64,000 bases of DNA from Winogradskyella helgolandensis (GCF_013404085.1 NZ_JABFHO010000001.1:3733501-3797500), one strand, 5' to 3'. Positions 16,682 to 26,148 are shown, numbered from the stretch's first letter. Numbers and translations: made by a program. The notes: a model not told the origin generated them from the sequence alone.

Positions 16682-16710
16682 ATAAAACCCTCATGAAAAA
16701 TTATGAGGGC
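16682..16710 (-). terminator. terminator of the T9SS-exported protein gene
   Basis: On the minus strand CCCTCAT-aatttttc-ATGAGGG is followed by TTTTAT. It lies 40 bases after the stop of the gene at 16750-19053 and closes off the repeat array from that side. Confidence 0.82.
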
Positions 16711-16749
16711 TCTTGTAGCGCAATTAATAATAAGGGAATATATTAGTAA

Positions 16750-19053
16750 TTACTGCTTTACAATACGTTTAAAACCGACCACATTGTTAGAATCTTGTAT
16801 ACGTAAAACATAGATTCCTGATGCAAGATTAGAAATATCAAGTGTTTCGCTTCCTTTAAAGGACATTACTTTTGCTCCAGATAAGTTATACACCGTAATC
16901 TGAGTCACTGCTGCCTCTTTTAAATCCACGTGAAGCACTCCTGACGTCGGATTAGGATAAATGGCCATCGTATTATCATCTTCTGTAAAGTCAGGTGTTC
17001 CTAATACCTCAAGATCTATACTATATTCCATAAGCCCAATATCAAAAGTCCCTACATACACTGTCACAGCGTCATCCTCAAATTGATAAGATGAAGAAGC
17101 AGAACCGACACTTAACAATTGATCGTTATAAAGTGTAGTCCACGTCTCTCCATAATCTATAGAATAATGCAATTCAAATAAGGTAGACACACTAGTATAT
17201 GTCGTCGCTACCATAGCACCTACAGTTTCAGTTGAAAATGCCACTTTATAAATAATATCTGTAGATTTTTGAGCCCAAGTAGCACCACCATCAGTAGACA
17301 TAAAAACACCTTTGTTAGTCGCCATTGCAAAAGTACCTGGCGTTAAAGGATCTTCTTGTAAATCGAGAATGGCATCTGTAGCTTCTAATACTTCTAAACC
17401 TGTAGTATTCGCCACCCAAGTACTGCCATCATCTGTAGACACATACACCTCAGTGCCTAAAGACAACGTAATAGTGCCACTAGCATCGATAACAATGCCA
17501 TTGATATAATCTACCGTTGGTAAAATAATATCGGTTATAACTACGCTGTTTAAATCACTAAAATCAATCTTTTTTAATTGGGTTTCACCTGGATCATAAC
17601 CTGCAAAAGCCACAAGTATAGCATCGGTATTTGAAGGATAGGTCGCTAATGCCGAGACTCTATTAGTAAACACACTTAGTAATTGTGTACTGGTTAAACC
17701 ATTATCTGTACTTATATTAAAAGCACTTCCAAAAAAGCTTGAACTAAAACTAAAAACACGATTAGCAACATAGTCATCGATAAAATAGCTTGTACCTCCT
17801 GTAGAAAACGAATTTAAAGGCATCAAATTGTAAGCCGTATCTTCTCCTGTAGTTAAGTCTCTATGTACCAAACCTTGTTGCACACCGTAGTATAAACTAG
17901 AATTGTTAACATCCGAAAAGACAGCATTAGTACCTGTACTTACAAAGTAAGGGTTAGCAATAGCACTAACCATCTCACCTCCATCGTTGGAGAACAATGG
18001 AATATAATTAGAACTAATCACAATCTCATCCGAGTTCTGTGGGTTATAGCTGGCATTTAAACCGTAATAGTAACTGTCGGTGTTATCGTTTGGATAAACA
18101 TAATTGATAAAGGTAGTACCTCCATCTTCTGAAATAACTAATTCATTTTCCTCTAAAATAATGATCTGTGACGGGTTGTTATCATTAAATTTAATTTTTA
18201 CAATATTGTTTAATATACCTGATGTCCAAGTAATAGGCACTACACTAAACGTTGTACCTCCGTCTGTAGATTTATATAAATTTTCTGGAGAAGTTCCAAA
18301 ACTAATACCTGTACCTACATAAATCGTTTGATCATCTGAAGGATCAAAGGCTATAGTACTTAAATTGATGCCTGCTAACGCTTCTGTAAAAGTTAGCCCT
18401 GCATCTTTAGATACAAATAAACCACCATCAATGTCCGTACTACCATTACCTCTGGCTAAAAAAATAGTATCTGGATCTGAAGGACTTATGGCAACCTCAT
18501 TCAAAAAAACCGTATCGTAGTCGTTAGTATAATAAATCATATCCCAAGTGATACCTCCATCAGACGTATAAAAGGCTTTGCCCTCATTAAGAAACCCGAC
18601 AGGAAAACCTGTATTAACTAACAGAACGTCCATATCGGAATCATAAAAATCGTAAGATTCAACATAAGCAAGATCAACTTGGTTTGGTAGTGCAATTACA
18701 TTTTCCACAGATGTTGTTGCTAAATCATAAACTACTACTGCATTTTCTGTAGTAATTCCTGTATAGATATAAAAAGTAAGTTTTGTACCATCGGCTGATA
18801 GTTTTAACTGCTCAATTCTTGCACTTAAGACGATGTCCAAAGAGTACAAAACAGACCAAGTGGCTCCGTTATCTTCAGAAACCACAATATGGTTTCCTAA
18901 GGTAATGCCGTAAATCTTGTTGGGTATGTTAGCATCATAAGTTAGGTCAAATATTCTACCGTAATCAGTAGAACCCGTAATTTCAACTTGAGCAAAAGTG
19001 TGTTGTACTGCAAAGACGAGTACCAATAAAAAGCGTGTAATTGTTTTTGTCAT
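16750..19053 (-). CDS. Asp-box (BNR/sortilin-like) protein with T9SS type A sorting domain
   Basis: A 767-residue secreted protein. The signal peptide is MTKTITRFLLVLVFAVQHTFA. The body has about eight Asp-box turns of the form S-x-D-x-G-x-T-W/F (for example SEDNGATW, TSDGGITW, STDGGTTF, STDGGATW), as in sialidase-like and VPS10-type beta-propellers. The last 75 residues (IYPNPTSGVLHVDL, then LDISNLASGIYVLRI and FKRIVKQ) form a type A C-terminal domain that directs export by the type IX system and surface attachment. No catalytic sialidase residues were recognised, so binding or an unknown hydrolase role is possible. It is transcribed alone and ends at its own terminator. Confidence 0.9.
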   Translation of the reverse strand: MTKTITRFLLVLVFAVQHTFAQVEITGSTDYGRIFDLTYDANIPNKIYGITLGNHIVVSEDNGATWSVLYSLDIVLSARIEQLKLSADGTKLTFYIYTGITTENAVVVYDLATTSVENVIALPNQVDLAYVESYDFYDSDMDVLLVNTGFPVGFLNEGKAFYTSDGGITWDMIYYTNDYDTVFLNEVAISPSDPDTIFLARGNGSTDIDGGLFVSKDAGLTFTEALAGINLSTIAFDPSDDQTIYVGTGISFGTSPENLYKSTDGGTTFSVVPITWTSGILNNIVKIKFNDNNPSQIIILEENELVISEDGGTTFINYVYPNDNTDSYYYGLNASYNPQNSDEIVISSNYIPLFSNDGGEMVSAIANPYFVSTGTNAVFSDVNNSSLYYGVQQGLVHRDLTTGEDTAYNLMPLNSFSTGGTSYFIDDYVANRVFSFSSSFFGSAFNISTDNGLTSTQLLSVFTNRVSALATYPSNTDAILVAFAGYDPGETQLKKIDFSDLNSVVITDIILPTVDYINGIVIDASGTITLSLGTEVYVSTDDGSTWVANTTGLEVLEATDAILDLQEDPLTPGTFAMATNKGVFMSTDGGATWAQKSTDIIYKVAFSTETVGAMVATTYTSVSTLFELHYSIDYGETWTTLYNDQLLSVGSASSSYQFEDDAVTVYVGTFDIGLMEYSIDLEVLGTPDFTEDDNTMAIYPNPTSGVLHVDLKEAAVTQITVYNLSGAKVMSFKGSETLDISNLASGIYVLRIQDSNNVVGFKRIVKQ

Positions 19054-19159
19054 AATGAATCGTTTTAGTGAACTTCAATATTCTCCAATACTAATCACAA
19101 TTACTAAATTTTTCAAACAATTAGTGCGACAGCAAAAATAAATAGTGTGACATTAACAC

Positions 19160-20797
19160 CTAAATATCTGACAAATAACGATATAAGTCCGAACTCTCAG
19201 AGAGTCCCATTTTCTGACTTATGCGCTCTTTTCGTTTTCTAGAGGCGACAGCGGTGATGTTAAAGAGCGACGAAATCTCTTTATTGGTAAGATCCATATA
19301 TAAATAACTGATGTAACGGATGTCATTTGCTGTTAATTCTGGGTGGCGTCGTTTGAGTTCGGAAATAAAATTTTGGTTGACTTCTTCAAAATGTTTTAAG
19401 AAACTTTCCCATTCATTATCATTTTTCAGTAAACTTTTTAGCTCTTTTATTTTGCGGGTAAGAAAGACATTCTTGGAAATCTCGGTTTGACTAGACAACG
19501 AATTAATCACCTCCTTCAGCAATTCATTTCTACTAGAAATCTGTAAGGCTTTTGCCGCCAACTTTTGGTTTTTGGTTTCAATTTCGTTTTTAAGCTTTTC
19601 TTGTTCTAACATTAAAAAAGCCTCTTTAGCATGCAATTGCTTTTCTAACACCAAGTTATCGCTCTTCTCTTTTTCGAGTTCTAAGGCTATGATTTCCTGA
19701 CTTCGGTCGTGTAGTATTTTGCGCTGCTTGTTCTTAATAAAACTATTCCGCAAGGCCCAAGATATTAACACAATAACCAAAGCACAAAAGCCTAACAAGG
19801 TATAGAGTCGTGCACGTTCTTCGCGTTGCTCTGCACTACTTTGTTGTAATTCGCGACGGTAGTTAGCAATTTCAAACTTCACCTTATTCGCCTCAAAAAA
19901 GCGCCCATTCTTAATCGTTGACAGGGTTTCATTTAGTGCTATTATTGAGTCTTTGGCAACAAGCGCAGCCTCCATTAAGCCTTTGGCTTTATACAGTTTG
20001 GACAATTGCTCATAGGTTGAGATTTTAAGATCTGGATTTATAGCTGCTTCACGCGCCGCTTCTGCATAGGTAATAGCGGTATTGAGATCTCCTCTTTCTT
20101 GATATACATTAGACAATACGGTAAGTGTAGAGATCTTTTCTTCGGTAAATTCTATAGCGCTTAAACTCGGCAATAGTGTTTTAGCCAAGGTTTCGGCCGT
20201 CTCTAAATCACCACGCTTATAATGGTTTTCAGCCAATGCAATATCTACTAAAAGTATTAAGTTAGCACGACCTTTAAGACGTTCTTTTGCTTCCTCTAAA
20301 TACGCTAGGGCTTCATCTAATTTATTGAGTTCATTAGCCGCTAGTCCTAAATTAACGGCGTAAAGTCCTGTTTTAATCGTATCGTCGTGTTCTATTGCCA
20401 TGAGATACGCCTTATAAAAATAGGCTTCCGCTTTCTCTGGCTCACCTTCTTTGCTATACAGAATAGCAATATTGTTTAAAACCGTCATTTCCTCATTTTC
20501 ATCGAGGTGTTTTAAAGCAATGGTATAAGCTTCTAAATAATTGTCTAGCGCCTCACCGTAATCTAACATGGAATAGTAATTGGCTCCAATATTATTTAAG
20601 GCCAAGAACTGTTGTTTGTACCAATGGTTATCTTCGGCAACGGTACGCACTTCGGTTAATAACTCTAAAGAGGTCGCGTAGTCCTTATTACTTCGGGCGG
20701 AAATGCCTTCAATTAACAAACTGTCTAATCGCTCTGTTTGTTGTGCGCTGAGCACCATACTAAATAGAATAACGATACCCCTTACAATACGCTTCAT
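19160..20797 (-). CDS. TPR-repeat membrane protein with C-terminal LuxR-like HTH
   Basis: A 545-residue protein with a signal-like N-terminus (MKRIVRGIVILFSMVLSAQ). It has about six tetratricopeptide repeats over residues 30-290 (for example LNNIGANYYSMLDYGEALDNYLEA), one membrane helix (LLGFCALVIVLISWAL, about 338-353), a cytoplasmic coiled coil, and a C-terminal helix-turn-helix (LTANDIRYISYLYMDLTNKEISSLFNI). This periplasmic-sensor-to-HTH layout is a common one-component regulator type in Flavobacteriia. Its target genes are unknown. The Asp-box protein gene lies downstream at 107 bases in the same direction and could be a target. Confidence 0.85.
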   Translation of the reverse strand: MKRIVRGIVILFSMVLSAQQTERLDSLLIEGISARSNKDYATSLELLTEVRTVAEDNHWYKQQFLALNNIGANYYSMLDYGEALDNYLEAYTIALKHLDENEEMTVLNNIAILYSKEGEPEKAEAYFYKAYLMAIEHDDTIKTGLYAVNLGLAANELNKLDEALAYLEEAKERLKGRANLILLVDIALAENHYKRGDLETAETLAKTLLPSLSAIEFTEEKISTLTVLSNVYQERGDLNTAITYAEAAREAAINPDLKISTYEQLSKLYKAKGLMEAALVAKDSIIALNETLSTIKNGRFFEANKVKFEIANYRRELQQSSAEQREERARLYTLLGFCALVIVLISWALRNSFIKNKQRKILHDRSQEIIALELEKEKSDNLVLEKQLHAKEAFLMLEQEKLKNEIETKNQKLAAKALQISSRNELLKEVINSLSSQTEISKNVFLTRKIKELKSLLKNDNEWESFLKHFEEVNQNFISELKRRHPELTANDIRYISYLYMDLTNKEISSLFNITAVASRKRKERISQKMGLSESSDLYRYLSDI

Positions 20798-21145
20798 ACT
20801 TTGTTTACCTGTGAATCCTTAGCGGATAGCTAAAGCGCTAAATATAGTTTTTTTTTAGTTCAAGAAAAAACGAGACTAAAGCATCAGTCCCCTTTTCCTA
20901 GAGGGATATATAAGGATCTGCATGCCTTATGGTTAAAACCAGTACCGAATCTACACCCCAATAGTCTTCGTTATAGCCATTGCTGTCATAAAATCAATTT
21001 TAGTTGAAGTCGTTACTCGGTGGCGTACAACTTCAAAACTGCACTAAAAAGGCAACCTTACGTAACTGATTAACATTTAAATGGTTTGAGTTAAAACATG
21101 GCCTTCTATACCTGTATATTTAAAGTGAATTTAAAAAATAATCTT
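20798..21145. other. divergent intergenic region, 348 bases
   Basis: This is the promoter region for the divergent TPR/HTH gene and the lipoprotein gene. An upstream in-frame ATG at 21098 would lengthen the lipoprotein by 16 residues, but it destroys the signal peptide layout, so it was not used. No clear repeat or operator was seen. Confidence 0.45.
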
Positions 21146-21589
21146 ATGAAAACGACATATCACATTATAGCCTTAGCGCTATTGACCGTTTCTTTTTCCT
21201 GTAAAAATGAAACCTCAAAAGAAAGTACGGATACTAGAAACCCCATGAATGAAGAACTCACCGATACTCGGAATTACGAACAGGACGGGAATTTTGAAGA
21301 AGACGTTTATACATACGAGGAAAAAACCGGTGACATAGACCAAAACTGGAATCTTAAAGATCCGGAACGCCAGATGCGTTTATATGCACAATTTGAACTA
21401 AGCGAGGAACAGCAACAGCTTTATGAAACTGCACTATCCAATTGGATGACCTCTAATACTGAGAATCCTTATGAAAAGCTTTCGGCAAACGATCGTATAG
21501 ATGCTGAAGCTGATATCTTAGAGGATATTCTTGATGATGGACAGTTTGAGCATTATAAGGAATGGGCAAATGCTAATGATAAGCGTTAA
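21146..21589 (+). CDS. small acidic putative lipoprotein
   Basis: From ATG 21146 the protein has 147 residues. A signal sequence MKTTYHIIALALLTVSFSC ends at a lipobox-type Cys (SFSC), so it is probably anchored in the membrane. The mature part is very acidic (repeated TDTRN, then EEDVYTYEEKTGDIDQNW), with a helical second half (QLYETALSNWMTSN). No family was recognised. It is monocistronic, and a terminator hairpin follows at 21644 that is nearly the same as the one after the gene at 22182. Confidence 0.75.
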   Translation: MKTTYHIIALALLTVSFSCKNETSKESTDTRNPMNEELTDTRNYEQDGNFEEDVYTYEEKTGDIDQNWNLKDPERQMRLYAQFELSEEQQQLYETALSNWMTSNTENPYEKLSANDRIDAEADILEDILDDGQFEHYKEWANANDKR

Positions 21590-21643
21590 TTACTAGATGT
21601 TGTTATTGCTTAATATTTAGAGACTTGCTAAAAAATTTGATCA

Positions 21644-21675
21644 ATCCTGTACGGTTATGCTGTATGGGATTTTTT
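21644..21675 (+). terminator. terminator hairpin, first copy of a duplicated form
   Basis: ATCCTGTAC-ggttatgct-GTATGGGAT with G-U pairs, followed by T6. The loop GGTTATGCT is the same in the second copy at 23038, while stem bases differ with pairing kept. Confidence 0.82.
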
Positions 21676-21710
21676 GTGCGTAATGTTATTTATTACATTA
21701 CTCGGATTAT

Positions 21711-21754
21711 ATACGGAGTACATACGGAGGAGATACGGAGGAGATACGGAGGAG
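21711..21754. repeat. four 11-bp tandem repeats
   Basis: Three exact copies of ATACGGAGGAG follow one variant copy, ATACGGAGTAC. The array ends in CTCC, which makes a GGAGCTCC palindrome at its edge. Confidence 0.9.
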
Positions 21755-22101
21755 CTCCTTTCAAGAAAAAATTACAAAACACTACATAACAACACCTTAC
21801 ATATACCGTTTTTCATCTTATTGCATTTTTACGAATTTTTCAACACTATATCGGATAGCTCTAATAATAATTCAAATTAAGAGGATTTTTGAGCTTGAAT
21901 TTTAAAAAATTTTAGGGAAATTCGTGATTTTGATATAAATACTTCAAAATGAACTGTTTACGGTTTGTTTATTTTTTTATATGCTTGACCCCTAGCCACT
22001 TAACAACATGATCAATTGTTAACTATAATAACCGGTTTTATAGAAGGCTCGCGATTCTAATTTAACCTTAGAATTGGTAATCCCTACATTTATTATTGTG
22101 G

Positions 22102-22165
22102 CCCAAAATCGTTTTGGGTACTTAACCAGACATGTATAGCTTTAATATGCCATGGCTATACGTGT
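22102..22165. repeat. two inverted repeats upstream of the unknown gene
   Basis: CCCAAAA-TCG-TTTTGGG at 22102-22118 is a perfect 7-bp hairpin. ACATGTATAGC (22130-22140) pairs with GCTATACGTGT (22155-22165) with one G-T pair and covers the possible start ATG at 22152. They may regulate the gene or mark an element border. Confidence 0.6.
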
Positions 22166-22181
22166 CATAAAACTAGAAACC

Positions 22182-22982
22182 ATGGCTAAAAATAATTCAT
22201 TTATTAGATTAGAAGGTACCTTGGATGGGTTGACCTTCTTTAGAAAAAACGGAGAAAGTTTTGTAAAAACGAAGAGCCGTGTTAGTAAAAATAGAATACA
22301 GAATGACCCTGCGTTTAAACGAACGCGCGAAAATAACCAAGAGTTTGGAGGTTCTGTACGAAGTGGTAAAGCCTTACGAGGTGCCTTTGCCTCTATTGTG
22401 AGACTGGTTAGTGATAGCTATGTTAGTAGCCGAATTACTGGTAAAATGCGAAGTATTGTTAATAATGGTACTGGCCTTCGTGGTGAGCGTGTTATTAATA
22501 TCGTTGATAACCCAGAACCTTTTATTGGGTTTAACTTTAATATTTCGAAGCCCTTTGATAGCCAGTTTAATGCTCCTTCTGATGGACCTGTTATGAATGT
22601 TGACCGTGATACGGTTACCTGGACTGTTCCTGATTTTAATACAGACAGTTACATTAGGACTCCAGAAGGTGCCACGCATTGTAAGATTGCCTTGGCGGCA
22701 GGTTATGTTAGTAATTACGAGTGGGATACCGCTATGAAATCTTACGAACCTGTAGAAGATACCCCAAATGCCATTGGTGATGTTATGTATAGTGCTCCTA
22801 TACCCCTAATTGGGATGGTTGGTAGTGATACTGTATTGACTGTGGATTTGACAGCTTATGCACCTATACCTGTCACTACGGCTTTATTTGCTGGTACTGC
22901 TATTGTGTTTTTGCAGGAGGTCAATGGTGATCTTTATGAGCTAGCTCAAGGGCATTCTATGAAGATTGCTGCTGTTGGGTAA
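22182..22982 (+). CDS. conserved-type protein of unknown function between duplicated hairpins
   Basis: From ATG 22182 the protein has 266 residues. It starts MAKNNSFIRLEGTLDGLTFF, with RVSKNRIQNDPAFKRTREN at about 33-51, a sequence type that I recall as recurrent in Bacteroidota accessory DNA but without known function. It has no signal peptide and no Cys-rich or catalytic motif that I recognise; the rest is predicted beta-rich with a hydrophobic C-terminal end. An ATG at 22152 would add 10 residues but lies inside an inverted repeat. The gene sits between two copies of the same terminator hairpin (21644 and 23038), next to repeat-rich DNA, so transfer as a unit is possible. A phage-structural or cell-surface role cannot be judged. 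Confidence 0.8.
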   Translation: MAKNNSFIRLEGTLDGLTFFRKNGESFVKTKSRVSKNRIQNDPAFKRTRENNQEFGGSVRSGKALRGAFASIVRLVSDSYVSSRITGKMRSIVNNGTGLRGERVINIVDNPEPFIGFNFNISKPFDSQFNAPSDGPVMNVDRDTVTWTVPDFNTDSYIRTPEGATHCKIALAAGYVSNYEWDTAMKSYEPVEDTPNAIGDVMYSAPIPLIGMVGSDTVLTVDLTAYAPIPVTTALFAGTAIVFLQEVNGDLYELAQGHSMKIAAVG

Positions 22983-23037
22983 TTGGTTGTAGGCTTTTAG
23001 CCTTTAGCTATTAGCTTTTAGCTGAATTGTTTTGATA

Positions 23038-23069
23038 ATCCCGTATGGTTATGCTGTACGGGATTTTTT
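23038..23069 (+). terminator. terminator hairpin, second copy of a duplicated form
   Basis: ATCCCGTATG-gttatgct-GTACGGGAT forms a stem of at least 8 bp and is followed by T6. Compared with the copy at 21644 several stem bases changed on both sides with pairing kept. Confidence 0.85.
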
Positions 23070-23128
23070 ATTGCTTTTGTTTTTTTATGTATAATGACTT
23101 TTTATGTTTACTCGATTACTTTTGATTC

Positions 23129-23162
23129 TGTCATTGCGAGGGACACAGAACGCCGCAATCTT
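23129..23162. repeat. dispersed CATTGCGAGG...GCAATCT repeat, copy 1
   Basis: GTCATTGCGAGG, 13 bases, then GCAATCT. This is the short palindrome-like element seen in many bacterial genomes as CGTCATTGCGAGG...GCAATCT. Other copies are at 24867 and, in frame inside a gene, at 30484. Confidence 0.75.
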
Positions 23163-23321
23163 TTATTTTAAGTCTGTTCATTTTGTCTTGACACAAAACG
23201 AACCAAAAAGTCAAAACGATTTGTTAGGAAATTGCAAGCACCGCTCGCCAAGTCATCGAGGTTGTTTGTTTATTACTGTATTTTGAGTGCTAATACTTGA
23301 TTCGGATTCTTAACTTTATTT

Positions 23322-24400
23322 ATTGCTCACTATTTCTGAAAATCGTTGAGTCCGACGCTGTCGGAACTACTCTGATCAATGGTAATTTGAGGTTGTTGTT
23401 TAATTGCTTTTATTAAGGATATTTTGAACTCGTATTCTTTTCTTGTATTCCTAATTGTTTTATTGTATTCCTTAAGTGTTTGGAAACGTTATTTCTAAGA
23501 TACAGCTCATGCAATATGGCTCTTGCTTCGGTTATTCTGAAAATTGTTGTTTCAGTCTGTGTCGGAATTGGGGTGTTGCTTATTTTCTTGTGGCATTCTA
23601 TTGGACTTATATGTTTACTATTTAGGGGTGTCCCCTTGAGGATTACTGAGAAACAAAAAGCTTTTTGTTTTGAAAGTACCGAGCGAAGCTCTTAGGGGTG
23701 TTTGGGGTGTTTGTCCTTGAGATTTTTTGTTTCTTATGTTCATTTTGTCTTGACACAAAACGAACCAAAAAGTCAAAACGATTTGTTAGGAAATTACTGC
23801 GTACCATTCGCTGATACATTGTTATTTTAAGGTCTTTATAAAAATTGTTTTCCAATCCTTGATTTAATAAATTAACAGTATGGCTTGCTCATTATTTCTG
23901 AAAATCGTTGAGTCCGACGCTGTCGGAATTGGGGTGTTGCTTATTTTCTTGTGGCATTCTATTGGACTTATATGTTTACTATTTAGGGGTGTCCCCTTGA
24001 GGGGACTTGAGGGGTGTTGGTCCTATGAGTTTTTTTTGTTTCTTATGTTCATTTTGCCTTGATGCAAAACGAACCAAAAGATCAAAACGATTTGTTAGGA
24101 AATTACTGCGTACCATTCGCTGATACATTATTATTTTAAGGGCTTTATAATACTTATTTTCCAATCCTTGATTTGATAAGTTAACAGTATGGCTTGCTCA
24201 TTATTTCTGAAAATCGTTGTTTCCGACGCTGTCGGAATTGGGGACTTGACTACTTGCTTGCGGAAAGCTTTTTTTTTACTATTTGTTTAATTGATAGGGT
24301 TGTCCCCTTGAGGATTACTGAGAAACAAAAAGCTTTTTGTTTTGAAAGTACCGAGCGAAGCTCTTAGGGGTGTTTGCCCTTGGGATTTTTTTGTAAATGT
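23322..24400. repeat. mosaic of long direct repeats without genes
   Basis: Blocks recur in the same orientation. The block TGCTCATTATTTCTGAAAATC, then GTCCGACGCTGTCGGAA, occurs at about 23322, 23880 and 24189, with a diverged copy at 23524. TTGGGGTGTTGCTTATTTTC with about 70 following bases occurs at about 23567 and 23929. ATTACTGAGAAACAAAAAGC with about 40 more bases, through GAGCGAAGCTCTTAGGGGTG, occurs at about 23641 and 24307. ACAAAACGAACCAAAAAGTC with GATTTGTTAGGAAATT occurs at about 23195, 23755 and 24065. All ORFs across this stretch are short and repeat-derived. TCCGAC-gct-GTCGGA is a hairpin. No transposase or integrase was seen. Confidence 0.88.
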
Positions 24401-24473
24401 TTACCTCTCCTGTATGGTTGTTTCGCTGGGCTTGCCATGACGTAAAAGACAACAGAGCGCTAAGCATCCGTGT

Positions 24474-24845
<372 letters not shown>

Positions 24846-24866
24846 TTACTTATTTACTTACTAGCC

Positions 24867-24909
24867 CGTCATTGCGAGGACGAAGGACGTGGCAATCTCA
24901 AGCAATCTG
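24867..24909. repeat. dispersed CGTCATTGCGAGG...GCAATCT repeat, copy 2
   Basis: CGTCATTGCGAGGACGAAGG, then ACGTGGCAATCTC and a second AGCAATCTG. It lies in the gap upstream of the gene at 24474-24836. It is the best-preserved copy in the window and the reference for the in-gene copy at 30484. Confidence 0.8.
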
Positions 24910-24974
24910 TTTATAGTTTTAAGTTGATATCCCTAGAAATAAGTGCTACCCTATAAGACTAAATTAGTAACTTT

Positions 24975-25145
24975 TTAATTATCGCATTCAAAAACCAAGT
25001 TATTCTTCTGATTCTTAATTGGTTTAGCATGTTTGTTTCTTATTAAAATAGAGTCTGGAATCCCTTCAGGAAAGGCTTTACAACCATCATCAAATTCATG
25101 CCAGTGCTTACACTTGAAACAAATTAAGTCAATTACTGAAGTCAT
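24975..25145 (-). CDS. small Cys-containing conserved-type protein
   Basis: A 56-residue ORF. LICFKCKHWHEFDDGCKAFPEGIPDSILI contains a CxxC plus a third Cys (and Cys54 near the end), a pattern like a small zinc-binding ribbon. Small proteins with the CKAFPxGIP pattern are widespread and unnamed to my knowledge. Its ATG overlaps the stop of the PLD gene (ATGA, 4 bases), which shows translational coupling and strongly supports that it is real. It is the last gene of the run from 31179 to 24975. Confidence 0.78.
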   Translation of the reverse strand: MTSVIDLICFKCKHWHEFDDGCKAFPEGIPDSILIRNKHAKPIKNQKNNLVFECDN

Positions 25146-26056
25146 TTTAATATCGGATTAGCCATAGACGTTTTCCCATTAGAAGGTTTTCCCGTTTTGT
25201 GACAATAATTCTCTGGATAGTCATAGTTTTTATAATACGCCCAAGATCTAAATGCATTATATGAATAAGGGCGTTCTGGATCAAAAGGAATTTCTTCACC
25301 TGATCTTATACAATAACCTATAGTTTGATTATTTTCTTCACTTTTAAAGTCTTCCTTTTTAATATCAAAATCGACAAATTCTGTATCACCCTTAAATTCA
25401 GCTCTTTCCCTTTCAGGTTTATCACTATACTTTTTCTCTAAAGATGTTTCTGTTTCTAAATCAAAATCTTCTAACCTATGAGATGTATAATTGTTTCCAC
25501 TAAATACCTCTTCAGAGACATCAAATAAAATTTTTGACTGCTGATAAACTTTCTGTAAACCAAATAGTTTTTTAGAGTATTGGGGCTTTTTTAGAAACAC
25601 AATGTCACTTTTATTATATACTAAATCCTTAGTAAAGCTAAAGGTTTCTTCAAAAAGTTTATCAATAGGATTTAGCATTGTTTTTTGAAAATAAACACCA
25701 TACTCTATATTATTAAGCATAGAATAACCATACAAATTAAGTGAAGTTATTAATCCTTCGCTTTCATTACAATAATGCTTCGCATGTAAATCTTTATTAT
25801 ATAAAATAGTGATGTTTTTAAAGCCTTTAAAAAACGTTAAATCATTTTCGCTAAAACTTCTATACTTAAACTCTTCATTTTTACCAAACACAATATAGAC
25901 TGCTATTTGGTGTGTGTCTTTTACTTTTTCTAACACGTCTTTAATGTGATCGTCTAATTTTATAAACGGTGAGATTAAAACTATATACTTTTTAGCATTC
26001 CATATAATGTCGGTCAACTTACATTCTAAGTCGTCTCCAGTTAAAAATGTACTCAT
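25142..26056 (-). CDS. phospholipase D-like (PLD/HKD) domain protein
   Basis: A 304-residue protein. Residues 1-115 form a PLD half: NAKKYIVLISPFIKL, then LHAKHYCNESEGLITSLNLYG with His91-x-Lys93 and Ser105/Asn107, so probably one active site per chain acting as a dimer. PLD proteins of this kind are often nucleases (Bfi/Nuc type) in restriction and defence loci. The C-terminal part is charged and ends in two similar blocks, GYCIRSGEEIPF and NYCHKTGKPS, which may bind a metal. No signal peptide is seen. It is coupled to the small Cys protein and lies about 320 bases downstream of the CoiA-like gene. Substrate not known. Confidence 0.82.
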   Translation of the reverse strand: MSTFLTGDDLECKLTDIIWNAKKYIVLISPFIKLDDHIKDVLEKVKDTHQIAVYIVFGKNEEFKYRSFSENDLTFFKGFKNITILYNKDLHAKHYCNESEGLITSLNLYGYSMLNNIEYGVYFQKTMLNPIDKLFEETFSFTKDLVYNKSDIVFLKKPQYSKKLFGLQKVYQQSKILFDVSEEVFSGNNYTSHRLEDFDLETETSLEKKYSDKPERERAEFKGDTEFVDFDIKKEDFKSEENNQTIGYCIRSGEEIPFDPERPYSYNAFRSWAYYKNYDYPENYCHKTGKPSNGKTSMANPILK

Positions 26057-26148
26057 AATAGGTTAATAATTTTATTTGGTTTTATAATATGTAGTTGAAA
26101 TGAATTTGTATAGCCTAAAAATTTTATCATATTCTTCTTCTTTCATAT

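Larger units (their letters stand above)
21590..22181. other. intergenic region with hairpin, tandem repeat and inverted repeats
   Basis: Between the lipoprotein and the unknown gene at 22182 lie a terminator (21644), four 11-bp tandem repeats (21711), and two inverted repeats just ahead of the next gene (22102-22165). The short ORF at 21674-21880 runs through the tandem repeat and looks non-coding. Confidence 0.55.

Noticed and set aside
21674..21880. 68-codon ORF after the first hairpin
   Set aside because: It begins within the terminator tail and is largely built from the 11-bp tandem repeat; no protein character.
22992..23023. Repeated TTTTAGC / TTAGCT words after the unknown gene
   Set aside because: Short low-complexity stretch with no regular period; not called as a separate repeat.
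23104..24164. Five short ORFs (60-71 codons) on both strands
   Set aside because: They are translations of the direct repeats, for example the same SRQNEHKKQK peptide twice, and not separate genes.
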